This document shows positions 9,803-20,906 of a stretch of 45,833 nucleotides of DNA, in pieces. The notes beneath the pieces were generated by a model. That model did not search any database, was not told the origin of the DNA, and saw nothing but the letters and a program-made list of their open reading frames with translations. This stretch comes from Hofstenia miamia (taxonomy: Eukaryota; Xenacoelomorpha; Acoela). The stretch covers positions 1,231,886-1,277,718 of the forward strand of contig SCFE01000111.1 of assembly GCA_004352715.1 (NCBI GenBank). Reading direction: 5' to 3'. The stretch's first letter is position 1; every line of letters begins with the position of its first letter. The translations under genes and the position numbers were made by a program.

Positions 9803-11352
9803 TTTTAAATATTCGTTTGAATTTGTACAACAATTTTATTGCAATTTAAAAAATATATTTCGTTATTACTGTGTTGTCTTGACTTAATACTAAACATTAC
9901 CGCATTCAATTTATTCATAAATTGCTGTTCCTTTGATGTGTATGTAATCGTGCAATTTATTTCAATGTGAGATTATAAATAGTATGCTTTGTTTTCATGC
10001 AATGCAGCTGTTTGCTTAGAAAATTATAATTGAGTTATCTATATAAAGCATTATCAATTGATAAAATTTTAAGGTTTATATTTATACTAATGATAAATTG
10101 CATTAAATAGATAGCTAGTGTTACAATTCGTGCTAACAAGAGTAAAAATGGTCAAGATTGAAATAAAGGTCAATTTTGTCTAAATATTTAGAAATTTAAC
10201 TGTTTTAATGCATATGCATGCATATTTTAAAAAATTTACGGTCAAAATAAAGTCAAAATTTTACATTTGGAATTAGGTAAAATAAAATATAAAATGTTCC
10301 TTGTGGTCAAATTTTTTGCAAGAGAAACAATTTATGAATGATGTTCATAAAAAGCGCTTTAAACCATATAATTCAAAAAAAATAATAACATTTTTCAATA
10401 GGAAAGGATTTAATGAAATTTATGAGTTTTGTTTAACTAAGAGAAAGCCTCTGCCATTAAGTCTTGATCCTCGTTTCCAATTCGTTTATAGCTTCTAAAA
10501 ATATAAATTTCTTGGTTGCAAAAAAATGAGACAATATCACTGCACAATTTTTAACTAATAAAATAGAGATAAGTTGGAGCAAGCATTTAATTACTGTATT
10601 TTAATATTTTGCTAATGTTTATAAAAATTAAATTCTAACGTTGTCATTGTTGAGAGAAAGAATTGCGATCCTATCAACAATGAGGCAGTAATACAAAAGT
10701 TAGTGAATTCCATAAATTCCTATGAAATAAATTGGACTTGTAAAATTCTTTGAGTCTGAATCAACCTCAATTTTGGATGCTTCGGCGAAAATTGAAAACT
10801 ATATATTACATGACTTAATGAATAATTGGTTCATTAAATCTCACAGAATATGGATTGCTGAAAATAGCAATTGCTCTCCTGCTTCCATGGAAGGGTTCTT
10901 TTCAATGATTAAGAGAATAAAAATTCGAAGGATAATGTGCAGTCTTATATTGGTGCTTCATACTACTTAGTTTATTATGTTTAACATAGAATACACGAAT
11001 TTTACAAAAGCTAAAAAGTTAAGTTTTAAGGCAAAAAAGTAAAAAAAATTGGATCAACATTTCAAATTTTTTAGGTCCACAATATCGCCCTCTAATCTGA
11101 TTGGTCAAGAGGCCAAGGCAAGCACATGTCACTCTGACTCATGGCCTGTGTTAGGTCTTGGGTGCTGTAGTGACGTCATGTATAATCATATACTTAGTAA
11201 TTTATGTGGTCAAATTAGTTTGCATGTTTATTTTATTTTATTACATGCACACACGTTTATATTAATATAAATCAGCAGGCTATCACATTATGATATTATG
11301 TTTGCTGACTAATGAATAATTTTCCATAAAAAAATCCCATGTGTTTTCTGTC
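9803..11352. other. No gene recognised
   Basis: Downstream of the SLC35A stop. AT-rich. Open stretches of 65 residues (10301-10498 and 10773-10970, + strand) do not resemble a family I know. Repeated GGTCAAAA/TAAAGTCAAAA motifs near 10150-10330 hint at an old repeat. A TGACGTCA octamer lies at about 11170, and an inverted CCAAT within CTGATTGGTCAAGAG lies near 11097. Confidence 0.4.
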
Positions 11353-11972
11353 ACCTAGTCTACAATTATGCAAATATATTTTTCACTGATATAAAAGATG
11401 CTTTTTTAAGAAACTTGATGTGCAATTAAAATGGGCACTTAATGTCTCAAAGAAAAATTCCGCCAGAACTAAGGACTACATTTCCAAATCAATCCTTTTT
11501 CCAAGACAGCTTGTCATTTTGAAAACTATGTTGACATTTTTTAAAGTCATCAAGAACTTACCACCTTATATTTGTTTTATTCATAAACAAAACTCCCGAT
11601 CAAAACATTTTTCCTGCATTAAGTACAGAAAAAAAGTATTGAAAAAATCATTTATTAATACATGGAACATGGAATTCATTACCTAAAGAGATAAAGAATA
11701 TTGAAAAACTAAGCTTTTAAGAAACAAATTAAAATTTATCTTAAGCAAAAGTATATCTCAGGACAATCATGGCTAGGATACAAATTCTACAACAATGATT
11801 ACTCAACAACCCGTACTTGAGATCTAGTAATTTCTCCTTAGTCTGTTAGATTTATTGCATAGTATACTTTGCTTTTGTATGTATGTTTGTATATTTTTGA
11901 CGCTATTCAGATAAATTAACAGTTTTTAATTGTCAATATTTATCTGAATAAAGAATATCTTATCTTATCTTA
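11353..11972 (+). pseudogene. 5'-truncated LINE copy: RT C-terminus and 3' tail
   Basis: The + strand reading NYANIFFTDIKDAFL, LKWALNVSKKN, RTKDYISKSILFPRQLVI, RSKHFSCIKYRKK and KKSFINTW is the thumb/C-terminal part of a LINE reverse transcriptase ORF. There are frameshifts near 11415 and near 11665. It ends with a 3' untranslated part and a short TATCT-type tail (GAATAAAGAATATCTTATCT, ending about 11972), as expected for reverse transcription primed at the 3' end. A sister copy lies inverted at 14536-15207. Confidence 0.8.
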
Positions 11973-13020
11973 CTTTTTAGTTCCATTTTCACTAATAGAT
12001 ACATGTAGTTTTTGCTAATACAAAACAAGAAATATTTTTCGTCGTGTTTGAAAATTAAACTTTTGCTTTTAAAACAATAAGATGTAAATTATTATCTGGT
12101 AAAACTTAATAACAAATGTTTGAAGACATAATAAATCGTTAAAAAATGTAACGCCTAATGTATATGATAAAAACAAATAAATTTTCGGTAAAAACCAAAA
12201 CCAATTTTTGCAAAACCTCACAATTTCTAATGGGTAAAACCTACATTTTTAAGACAAGTCAAAACGTAATTTATTCCGCGGTTCAATTATAATGATCGTG
12301 TATCACACTTAAATTTTGTCCATTGTTTATTTTATCTCATTGTTAATGTTAAGTTTGTATATTGTCACCAATCGCCTTCCTTTTTCCCCATGCACACGTC
12401 GTTTTAGGTAAGACTTGTCATCTGATGGCATTAAGAGAATGAAGAACATCAACGTCCAAGGCGATATCTTTGTGGGGAATAAGAGATATGCATATACAAG
12501 TCTTTCTTCAAAATAAATTCAAAATAAACACGTCAACTATTGTATGTGTGTATTTGAAGGCTGTGTGATAAACAATTTCGAATAATAACAGCGTGAATTT
12601 ACCATGGGAACGACAGCCTAGTAATTAAATTAAATAAACACACACGAATTATATTGAGAATTGAATGTAATAAAGGTTATAATGTATTTTTAATAGCAAA
12701 TCTATATAAAATACAAAATAAGTTTATACGACCGGAAATGTTTAAAATATTTCTTTATTGTGAGATTCTTCTACTGCTGAAGCAAAAAACAAAGAAAATC
12801 GGTAATTGTCTAAAACCAAAATAAAAATGTTTTAACATGAAATTATTTATACTAAGTTACATCTCTTCTGCTCCACGGCTACCATAAACCAATTTGATAC
12901 TCATTTTAATGAGATGTCATCAGTTTTTTTCTATTGGAGATATTGACTACTTTTGCTGGAAATGTACCTCGAATATCCTTCAAATTTGCATAATGAACAT
13001 TTCTATTTTCCAATTGCATC
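11973..13020. other. No gene recognised
   Basis: AT-rich. No open stretch of note and no known repeat found by eye. Confidence 0.4.
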
Positions 13021-13310
13021 ACATCGAAACGCAAGGTTGCTAAAAATGACTTTGAGAAGAACTTTTATAAGCTGATGTCTAATGCAGTGTTTGCCAAAAC
13101 AATGGAGTCTCTTAGAAAACGATGCAAAGCAAAATTTGTTTGGGATCAGGAGACTGCAGAAAAATAATCAAGCAACCTGAATTCAAATCATTACACAATT
13201 AGTGAAGACTTGGTGCAGGTCATGCTCAATAATAAAGAAATTATGTGGAACAAACCAAATTATGTGGGTCAGGCAACATTGGACCTTTATAAGCTCTAGA
13301 TGTTTAAACA
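13021..13310 (+). pseudogene. Fragment of a protein-primed-type DNA polymerase B (Polinton/virus-like)
   Basis: The + strand reads [20 protein letters not shown], then [12 protein letters not shown], a TAA, and in shifted frames KEIMWNKPNYVGQATLDLYK. This is the conserved stretch between motif B and the catalytic motif C in family-B DNA polymerases of Polinton/Maverick elements and related viruses (NDFEKDFYKLMNN..VFGKTMEN). Stops and a frameshift show it is dead, and neither the exonuclease nor the DTD motif follows. The same region of a different copy lies on the minus strand at 27520-27800. Confidence 0.8.
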
Positions 13311-13474
13311 AATTATGGTAGACAGAACTACATATTTAATAACCCTTATTATACATTAGAAACACACATACGTTTTGTTGTGGAGGTTTTAATATAGAGG
13401 CATGTTTTTCAATCAATAAACCAGAGAATTTCGTAAATAGAGGCGAATACAGCTAAATATTTGGTTAATTTATC
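13050..13474. repeat. First copy of a 425-bp block repeated after a single N
   Basis: The sequence 13050-13474 reappears without visible difference at 13579-14003. The join at 13578 is one N. Confidence 0.9.
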
Positions 13475-13577
13475 TCACACATAAAGCATTCGTACGTTTA
13501 TTGTGGAGGCACGTTTTCAATCAATACAATGAGGTATCGTAAATAGAGGTGAACACAGCTAAATATTTGGTTAATTT

Positions 13578-13578
13578 N
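13578..13578. other. Single-N assembly join between duplicated blocks
   Basis: An N sits exactly where the copy of 13050 onward restarts. Confidence 0.95.
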
Positions 13579-14003
13579 CTTTGAGAAGAACTTTTATAAG
13601 CTGATGTCTAATGCAGTGTTTGCCAAAACAATGGAGTCTCTTAGAAAACGATGCAAAGCAAAATTTGTTTGGGATCAGGAGACTGCAGAAAAATAATCAA
13701 GCAACCTGAATTCAAATCATTACACAATTAGTGAAGACTTGGTGCAGGTCATGCTCAATAATAAAGAAATTATGTGGAACAAACCAAATTATGTGGGTCA
13801 GGCAACATTGGACCTTTATAAGCTCTAGATGTTTAAACAAATTATGGTAGACAGAACTACATATTTAATAACCCTTATTATACATTAGAAACACACATAC
13901 GTTTTGTTGTGGAGGTTTTAATATAGAGGCATGTTTTTCAATCAATAAACCAGAGAATTTCGTAAATAGAGGCGAATACAGCTAAATATTTGGTTAATTT
14001 ATC
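13579..14003 (+). repeat. Second copy of the 425-bp DNA polymerase B block
   Basis: Contains the same polymerase fragment ([10 protein letters not shown]) with the same stop codon. After 14003 it diverges from the sequence that follows the first copy. Confidence 0.9.
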
Positions 14004-14497
14004 ACACATTTATAACAAATCATACGTTTTATTGTAGAGGACTAAAACATGGAAGCATATTTTTATTTGATAAAACATAACATCATGAATGGTGGCAGAC
14101 ATAGCTAAATATTTAATTACTTTTTATTATACATTAAAAATGAACATACACTTTGTTGTGGTGGAAACTTAACACGGAGGCATGCTTTCAATCAATAAAA
14201 CAGAGAACATTGTAAATAGAGGTGAACACAGCTAAATATTTTTTGTTAATTTGTGTCTAAAACATGCACATGTTTTGTAGTGGTGGACTTTGCACAATTG
14301 TAAAGATGGAGCAAAACAAATTTTAGGAAATGATGAAAAATATTTACAACATCTAAGCAAAAAAACATTAACCATAAAATGACTATTTCTATTTACCATA
14401 TACAGAAACTTTGAGTTAAATTCATTATCATGTGTCTAAACAATGATTTTTAAAAATGTGTGCAAAATAATTTTCATATGCCTAAATGAGTTATTTT

Positions 14498-14516
14498 GCT
14501 GCTGCTGCTGCTGCTG
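14498..14516. repeat. (GCT)6 microsatellite
   Basis: A short pure trinucleotide run outside any recognised coding sequence. Confidence 0.95.
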
Positions 14517-14535
14517 TTTGTAGAGGTGTATTTAT

Positions 14536-15207
14536 AGATAAAATAAGATATTCTTTATTCCGATAAATATTGACAATTAATTACTGGTAATTTATCTGAA
14601 TAGCGTCGAAAAATATACAATCATATGTAATGCATACAAAACAACAAATAACTACAATAAATCTACCAGGCTAGGGAAAAATTACTAATGCGAGATTTCA
14701 AGTACGGGTTGTTGAGTAATCATAATTATAAATTTATATCCTAGCCATGATTTAACTGAGATATACTGTTGTTTAAGGTAAATTTTAATTTGCCTTTTAA
14801 AAATGCTTAATTTCTCAATGTTTTTTATTTCTTTAGGCAATGAATTCCAAGTTTGGATAGCGGTATTAATGAATGATTCTTTAATAATTTTTTTTCTATA
14901 TCTAATACATGTAAAATGTTTTGATCTGGAGTTCTGATTATGAATAAAACCAGGCAGAGCAATCATATTAAAGGTGGTTCATTATGAGTTTAAAAAAGGT
15001 CAACATAGTATTTAAAATGACAAGCTGCCTTGGGAAAAGGATAGATTGTGAAATGTAGTCCTTAGTTCTAGAATAATTTTTCTTTGAAGTACTTAGTGCC
15101 CACCTTAATTGGATATCAAGTTTCTTAAGAAAACAATCTTTTATGTCAGTAAGTAATATATTTGCATAATTTAGGTGACTCATTATAAATGCATGAAAAA
15201 ATTGAAT
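14536..15207 (-). pseudogene. 5'-truncated LINE copy, sister of the one at 11353-11972, inverted
   Basis: The minus strand reads FFHAFIMSHLNYANILLTDI, then IQLRWALSTSKKN, RTKDYISQSILFPRQLVI and a frameshift near 14967. It continues RSKHFTCIRYRKK, SFINTAIQTWNSLPKEIKNI and FKRQIKIYL. The WNSLP motif is typical of the last part of CR1/L2-type reverse transcriptases. It ends in the same 3' tail (GAATAAAGAATATCTTAT read on the minus strand). It is better preserved than the + strand copy. No RT catalytic box remains. Confidence 0.85.
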
Positions 15208-16199
15208 TATTGCACGGGGGGGTAATTAGTAGTATTATAAGTCATGAGGAGAACACACAAAAACGCTTCTGATTGGTCGAGAGCTTATGACGTATCATGT
15301 CACGTGACAGACGGTGAATATTGGAGGCTGTTTTAAGTGCTGACTCACCTACTTAACAAACGTTGATTGACAGCTTACAAAGTGATTTTTGACAGGTTGG
15401 GGTAAAAATGTTAATGCATATTTGACACTTATTGCTAATTGGTTTTTTTAAAACGGGTTTGCTTACAAATGATTCATATTATGGTCAATTTAGTTTACAT
15501 ACATTTTTTTTGGTTTTATATGACTAATTTCATTTTGTTAATGTCACAATTGTATGCATTACATCTCGTTAATATATACCTCATTATAACACATTACACT
15601 CACTTGCATACATTACATCACACTTGTGATTTTCTATTGTTGGCTAATTTTACAACACTTTGTCAGATACACGTATAATACTAGACTAATTTTCCATTAC
15701 ATGTAAAAACTACACAACGCAATGACAAACCATACTTATCATGTTTTCCATAATTTCGAAATGCTTACACATACATTGCTTATCTCGTTTTTGGGAACCT
15801 TCAAAAAAACCGCATTTCATTTTTGTCAATATACACTATTAACACGTTTATCATATCATGTTTTTACACTGCATTTTGTAATATCACGCTAATGACTATT
15901 TTCCATAAAAATTTTCCATGTTTTTTGTATAAAGACACAAACACGCAAAGACTAAATTTTCACTCCATGTGTAATACATAGTAAAAGTGATCTACATTTT
16001 TGGAAAGAGGGTTATGTATAAAACTGAAATTCGCCTCCTAAAATGTATATTTATTAATATAATTTATACACACATGCATTTTTCAAATATAATTATACGC
16101 GTTTGCAGATTGTTACATCTTTTACCAACTTTTACACAGCAACCTTTTCTTAAAACCTCTTTTTGGTTTACTTGATTTTTTTGGGTTGTATACATTTGG
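15208..16199. other. No gene recognised; AT-rich, T-rich on + strand
   Basis: Includes TCTGATTGGTCGAGAG and two TGACGT/CACGTG-type motifs at 15268-15310, then long T-rich DNA with many ACACAT/TACACG words that grades into the tandem array downstream. Confidence 0.4.
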
Positions 16200-16440
16200 T
16201 GACTGATTCATCTTTTATTGACTTTTCCATGTTTTTTCACTTTTTGTATGTGTTTATAGACTGATACACATTCATTGACTTTTCCATATTTTTTTCACTT
16301 TTTGGTACACATTTGCAGATTGATACACTTTTATCAACTCACACACGATTTTTCACTTTTTGTACACGTTTGCTGACTGACACATCTTTTCTTGACTTAC
16401 AAACCATTGTTCAACTTTATTTGATTTATAGGCTTTTGTT
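16080..16440. repeat. Imperfect tandem repeat, unit about 58-60 bp
   Basis: Units share TTTTTCACTTTTTGTACAC, GTTTGCAGACTGATACA and TTGACTTTTCCA. Good units begin near 16200, 16260, 16319 and 16375, and a poorer one near 16105. Confidence 0.65.
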
Positions 16441-16529
16441 TACATGATTGTATGTGTCACACAGTGTTCAACTCTTCCAATGTTTTGTATCGCAAAATTA
16501 GTCAAAATTCTTCATTTGATTTAAATGTA

Positions 16530-17460
16530 TAAACTTGGAATGCGTATAGTGAGATACATGTTAAATTCAATAGCAAAACGTTTACAAAGAATTTAAAATC
16601 GTAATTCGCAACATTAGTTAAAAAAAATTATTGTCAAAATAATTATAGTAAGTCAATTGTAACAATGAAACAAAAGTGCTAACTAAAACCTATTATATAT
16701 TTCCCTTCAACCAGTTGCAGGTTAAACAAAAGCAATTAAAAAAACCATTTAAGTTTTAAATAACATTCATATTTTAGTTTTAATCAAAAAAGTGTGTGCG
16801 TGGGAAAAACAAAAACTAAATGTGAATATATCCCCAAACCAAAAATGTATATAATTTAGTTTAATGATGCATGATGTAAAGAGATGAAACGAAATATGCA
16901 CTTGCTCTAAACGTATAAACTTGAAAATGTGTGTAGTAGGATACAAATTCAATAGCAAAACATCTACAATCAATTTGAGTTTTATTAATAATTCTACATT
17001 CCTAATTCACAACATTAGTTAAAAAAATTATTGCATCTAAATAATTCTCGTTAGTCAATTCAATCAATTGCAAAAGTAATTAAAACATTTTGACTTTTAA
17101 TAGTTCATAATTTAGTTTTAATCAAAAAGCGTATATATAATTTACATGTATGATGTAAAGAGATAAAAGGCAGAGTGATATAAACCTGAGAAGTTAATCA
17201 CCATGTACAAAGGCAATTTCAGTTTTCGAATGGTGCATTAGATAGCAATAGAACATGCATCTTAGTGAAATGTTTATAGTGTAGAGACATTCTTCAATCA
17301 ATAAACCAGAGAAGATCACAAATAGTAGAAGGCAGAGCTAAATATTTCCATTCACTCACTTGTAGTTTAAACAAAAGCAATTAAAAACAATTTGAGTTTT
17401 TAAATAATTTCATTGTACAGTTGATAGTTAAAAATCATTATAATTAAATAATTCCACTCA
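16530..17460. repeat. Imperfect tandem repeat, unit about 390 bp, outer part of the foldback
   Basis: Landmarks recur in order at about 16530-16910, 16912-17170 and partly 17350-17460: AAACTTG..GTG-AGTAGGATACA, TTCAATAGCAAAAC, CACAACATTAGTTAAAAAAA, GTTAGTCAATT, AAAAGCAATTAAAA and GATGTAAAGAGAT. Inverted relatives of the ACATTAGTTAAAAAAATTAT segment occur at about 23970-24230. Confidence 0.6.
16990..17100. repeat. Left outer inverted-arm segment
   Basis: CACAACATTAGTTAAAAAAA followed by TAATTCTCGTTAGTCAATT pairs as an inverted repeat with 24165-24230 (AACTAGAATTATTT then AATTTTTTTAACTAACAG) and more weakly with 23930-24000. Confidence 0.6.
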
Positions 17461-17957
17461 CTGAATTGCAATAAATTAAACAAATTCGATCATACACAAT
17501 ACTTGATAAAACATTAATGCATTGAAACTAATTTAAAAAGGAAAATAAACGTGTACAAAGGAAATGTTTATAGACACATAAAACCATTAATACATAACAT
17601 CACTCATCCCAAAAACGTGTATGCCAGAAGAGGAAATACAAAAATTAACTGAATAAGAACACCAATGCAAAACATTTTTTAAAACAAAAAAGGTGTAAAA
17701 ATATTACAAAGTTGAATATATAGGATAAAATATTGAAAAAGTATGTGTAGCTTACCCATCTGATATATTCTTTTGTGTTTGAAGGCGTTACCAAACTCAC
17801 TCACATTGGTGTTAAGGCAACATCAAACCAGGGGCAGCTTCAATCTCTGACTTGTCAAGTCAATTTGCATCCAATTTTAAATCCCATGCAATCACAATTT
17901 TAGCATTTAAATGAAATTCATTCGAATCCATCCACTCAAGGTTCTGCAAAACTTTTG

Positions 17958-18896
17958 ACGTGTTAAGCTAATTAGAGAAGAATTTTCAGTGATCTATTAT
18001 GCCTTGCAAAAAGTATCAATTCTCTTCACACATATTAGCAAAATTCGTCCCCATTTGTTGTTGTCAGAGATTGCATGCGCTCTGTTCTTCTCTTTTATGT
18101 GTTACCATGGGAATTCGTCAATTGAGATAGAGAAATAACCAATTAGCATCTGCACTTGTCTACTTCTTTGATGAATAATCATGGAGAACTAAAAACCAGG
18201 TTTTAATTTAAAAAAACTAATAATAATTTGCTTTACCTTAAAAATATTTAAACCATTTACACTAGAGGAGAATTAGCCTCTTATTTTTTGTAATTTAGCA
18301 ATGAAACACAGATCATTTTCACTGGGGGATATATAAAATCATCTTGTCTTTAAAGCTAAAATAAAGAATATATTAAACCACATCTCCTTTATATAGTAAA
18401 ACTCCATTTGTGTATAAACTATATTTTATTACACACATACAAAAAATACAGACGTGTGATATACACACAAATAAAAAAATTTAAACTGTATATGATTAAA
18501 AAAAATATTAAATGTGGTGAAAATCACTGTGTATAATTTAGTTTAAAATGGAAATTTTAAAAACCGTACTCAATTAAAATTTGAAATATTATAATGATAT
18601 GCATAGGTTATCAAACAATTATATGTCAACATACCTTGTTATTTTATGTGTAGATGTTTTTGAAACCAAAAAGTATTGTCTTCAATCTTTGACCTATCAC
18701 AAANATCTCCCAAACAAAATGAAAATCAACACATAATTCATAGTTTCTCACTCAGTTGTTAGTTAAAAAATTGTAAATGCATGAACCAACTTATACAATG
18801 AATATTTAGTATTAATTTAAAGTAAGACTTTTTACAAAGAATTTGAGTTCTAAAACACTTATTTAGTTATATAAATGATGCATGTTTCTACTAATA
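17958..18896. repeat. Left inverted arm of a large foldback element
   Basis: The outer part GACGTGTTAAGCTAATTAGA (17958) and the inner part GATGCATGTTTCTACTAAT (to about 18896) both have inverse partners, at 23308 and 21986 respectively. The match runs along the whole arm with scattered substitutions and small gaps. The N at 18704 lies inside this arm, and about 380 bp present in the other arm are absent here. Confidence 0.88.
18704..18704. other. Single-N assembly join inside the left arm
   Basis: Flanks correspond to positions near 22560 and 22180 of the right arm, so roughly 380 bp are missing at this one-base placeholder. Confidence 0.85.
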
Positions 18897-19273
18897 TTAA
18901 ATATTACCATATATTGATATTTTTAAAAAGAGCAAATTTAGCCAATCACAAAAAACTCTGTTTATAAATTTTACGGATATTTTAAAAACTACTATTTGCA
19001 TTTTTGGAGATGACAACTAACATATTTCTCAAAGGCAGCTTCTTCAATAGCATTTTACAGAATTTTACAGCAATTGAACACAAGATGTGTGTTTTGCAAA
19101 ATATTGAAAAGCTTGTGAATTATGAAGATATACCACTCCCAAACAACAAAGTGTTGCATGTTCTGTTTCAACCTTCAGAGGGATAGTGTATGTGTGATAA
19201 AAAATCCGCAAAAGTTGGGAAGAGCAAACAAGACATTCTCTCACAAACCCAAAAATTTGTTTTAAACCCGATA
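18897..19273. other. Foldback interior, no recognised product
   Basis: A 60-residue + strand open frame (19004-19186) and a 71-residue minus frame overlap here. Neither resembles a family I know. It lies directly downstream (minus strand) of the virus-like frame at 19274-19846, so it may hold more decayed sequence of that gene. Confidence 0.35.
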
Positions 19274-19846
19274 TTACCAAAGACTGTGTATTCTGTAAAC
19301 ACCATGGGTAAAATTGTTCAACCTGAGGCTGTACACATTAATGTATATTTTATTTAATTCTTCAAATTGGCAGATGTTATTGATAGACATTGGAAATGAT
19401 AGAACATAAAACCTTAGACTGGGTAAAAACCTGTTGAGCCATGTAATTTCACATTTCATCTTCATTTCTGGATGGAGGCATGCAAGAATGGCATACAGAA
19501 AGCATTTATTGGTCTGAACAGTGTGAGGGTTTGCTAAGAAGTTGTTCTTTTTCAAATAGTCAGGAAGAGGGATATAACTACCAGCTCTTGTTGGACAATA
19601 TTTGGCAATATGCAGGCTTACTTGATTGATGTTTTTCAGCACCCAATTAAAACCACTTACTGCATAGATGGTGATGTAGTTGGCAATTCCATCTACCATT
19701 TTCATGAAATCTGCTTGTCCCAAGCCACTGCTAAAAACAAACACAGGGGAGTTTGTTGGGTATAACATTACACACTTTATCTGACCATTCTCTTCTTTTA
19801 CCAACTCCACTTCACAAGAGAGATACACCTTATTGCCTTCAGACAA
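19274..19846 (-). pseudogene. Virus/Polinton-like protein, NKCFLYAILACLHP family (N-terminal part of a DNA polymerase B polyprotein type), fragment
   Basis: A 190-residue frame opening at a non-ATG codon. Hallmarks in order: SGFNWVLKNINQ, YCPTRAGSYIPLPDYL, NKCFLYAILACLHPE (19466-19510), then FEELNKIYINVYSL. The same order (SGW.., P-L-RG-SYI-LP, N-x-x-x-x-CF-x-x-x-LA-x-LHP, FE-x-N-x-I-x-I-NVY) is found in large uncharacterised proteins of Polinton/Maverick-like elements and virus-derived loci in arthropods and cnidarians. There it often precedes an HYxWIK segment and a family-B polymerase. The frame stops before those. It is therefore a truncated remnant with no evidence of function. It sits between the two arms of the foldback. 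Confidence 0.65.
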
Positions 19847-19965
19847 AGTATGACCCTGTGGTAAAAATTATACTGGAAAATGGCAAATGCTTCTTCTTAC
19901 CCAAGCAATATGCAGAGAAAGCTACAGGAGAAAAATATAAGATGTTTATTGGACTTAAAATTTGA
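19842..19965 (+). pseudogene. Small LPKxY protein fragment, inward-reading copy 1
   Basis: The + strand reads KYDPVVKIILENGKCFFLPK then QYAEKATGEKYKMFIGLK and a stop. The pattern (T-K-Y/F-G-x-x-V-x-x-x-LENG-x-x-x-FLPK) resembles a small protein commonly met next to the preceding family in virus-like elements. A diverged partner lies on the other strand at 21408-21590. The segment before 19842 is antisense to the virus-like frame, so the two genes are fused head to head here. Confidence 0.5.
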
Positions 19966-20693
19966 CATGGCAAAGATAAACCATCAATATATCCAGGTGG
20001 CAATGCACAAACTGTATTTAGATTTAGTTTGCAAATTTAGAATAAAGAATATATGTAACAGTGATTTCTATTTTTATCTGATAACATAAACAGTAGTTGC
20101 TACTGAAACAGAAACAAAATGATTTAAGAAGAAACATGTGATAAATTCATAATGTTTAAAAAAATTTTATAACTATTTAACACAAAATATATATATAACT
20201 ACATATACATACCTTTAAAAATAAAAACAATGGAAATTAGAATAGCATTTCACATGGTTTCTTTTCAAAATGTAAAATGAGCATTTGATTTATAAAATGT
20301 TTTTAAAGTAAAAACTTAATTTCTATTAAATTTAAAAACTTAGTTTAAACAAAAAATATATCAAATAAATATTTTATAACAACTTGATATTATTACACCA
20401 AATGTGAATGACTGAGTTCAGCTCATATTCATAAACCAAATAGTCCTTTTTCTAACAAAGAAATTTTATTTACAGATGTAGAAAGTGTTTATTGAACACT
20501 TAATTATAAAACAAGTTATATTCATTCATTTGTAAGTTTTCTAACTGTGCAGTTTACCCATTTTTCATTGTTCAAAGCTATGAAGAGTCAGCACATATTA
20601 TTTGAAATTTGTGGGAGTGCATTCAATAGCATCTATTACATTAAAGAACTGTTAATTTTAATATAAGAAAAACTTTACAATCTTACAGTATGC

Positions 20694-20849
20694 CACTCAA
20701 AGGCAGTGTTTAACTCTCTTCCACCACAAATAAGAAAGGCTTTTAACAGGTATCAGCATAACTTCCATCATGTTGCATTTACAGAAGGCAATCTCACAAG
20801 TGAAAAAATGCTTCAATTTATTGATTCACTAAATTTATCAACATGAGAG
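20694..20849 (+). pseudogene. Unrecognised open stretch in the foldback interior
   Basis: An ATG-less frame ending in TGA: begins CHSKAVFNSLPPQIRKAFNR and ends MLQFIDSLNLST. It is compatible with a gene fragment of the same element but I do not recognise it. Splicing or decay may have removed its ends. Confidence 0.3.
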
Positions 20850-20906
20850 AATACAATGTTTTGGGGATGTGATGCTATGAACTGTGAATTTCTTAGTTGA
20901 ATAATA

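Larger units (their letters stand above)
13365..14290. repeat. Tandem repeat, unit about 105-130 bp
   Basis: Four to five imperfect units. Each has the landmarks ACGTTTTGTTGTGGAGG, then GAGGCATGTTTTTCAATCAA, then AGCTAAATATTTGGTTAATT. Units start at about 13370, 13475, 14004 (more diverged), 14120 and 14260 (partial). The copy at 13899-14003 is the duplicated first unit. A related single unit lies at about 17240-17345. Confidence 0.75.

Noticed and set aside
13365-14290. CRISPR-like array
   Set aside because: Units are adjacent and imperfect without unique spacers of uniform length, and this is eukaryotic DNA. It is a tandem repeat.
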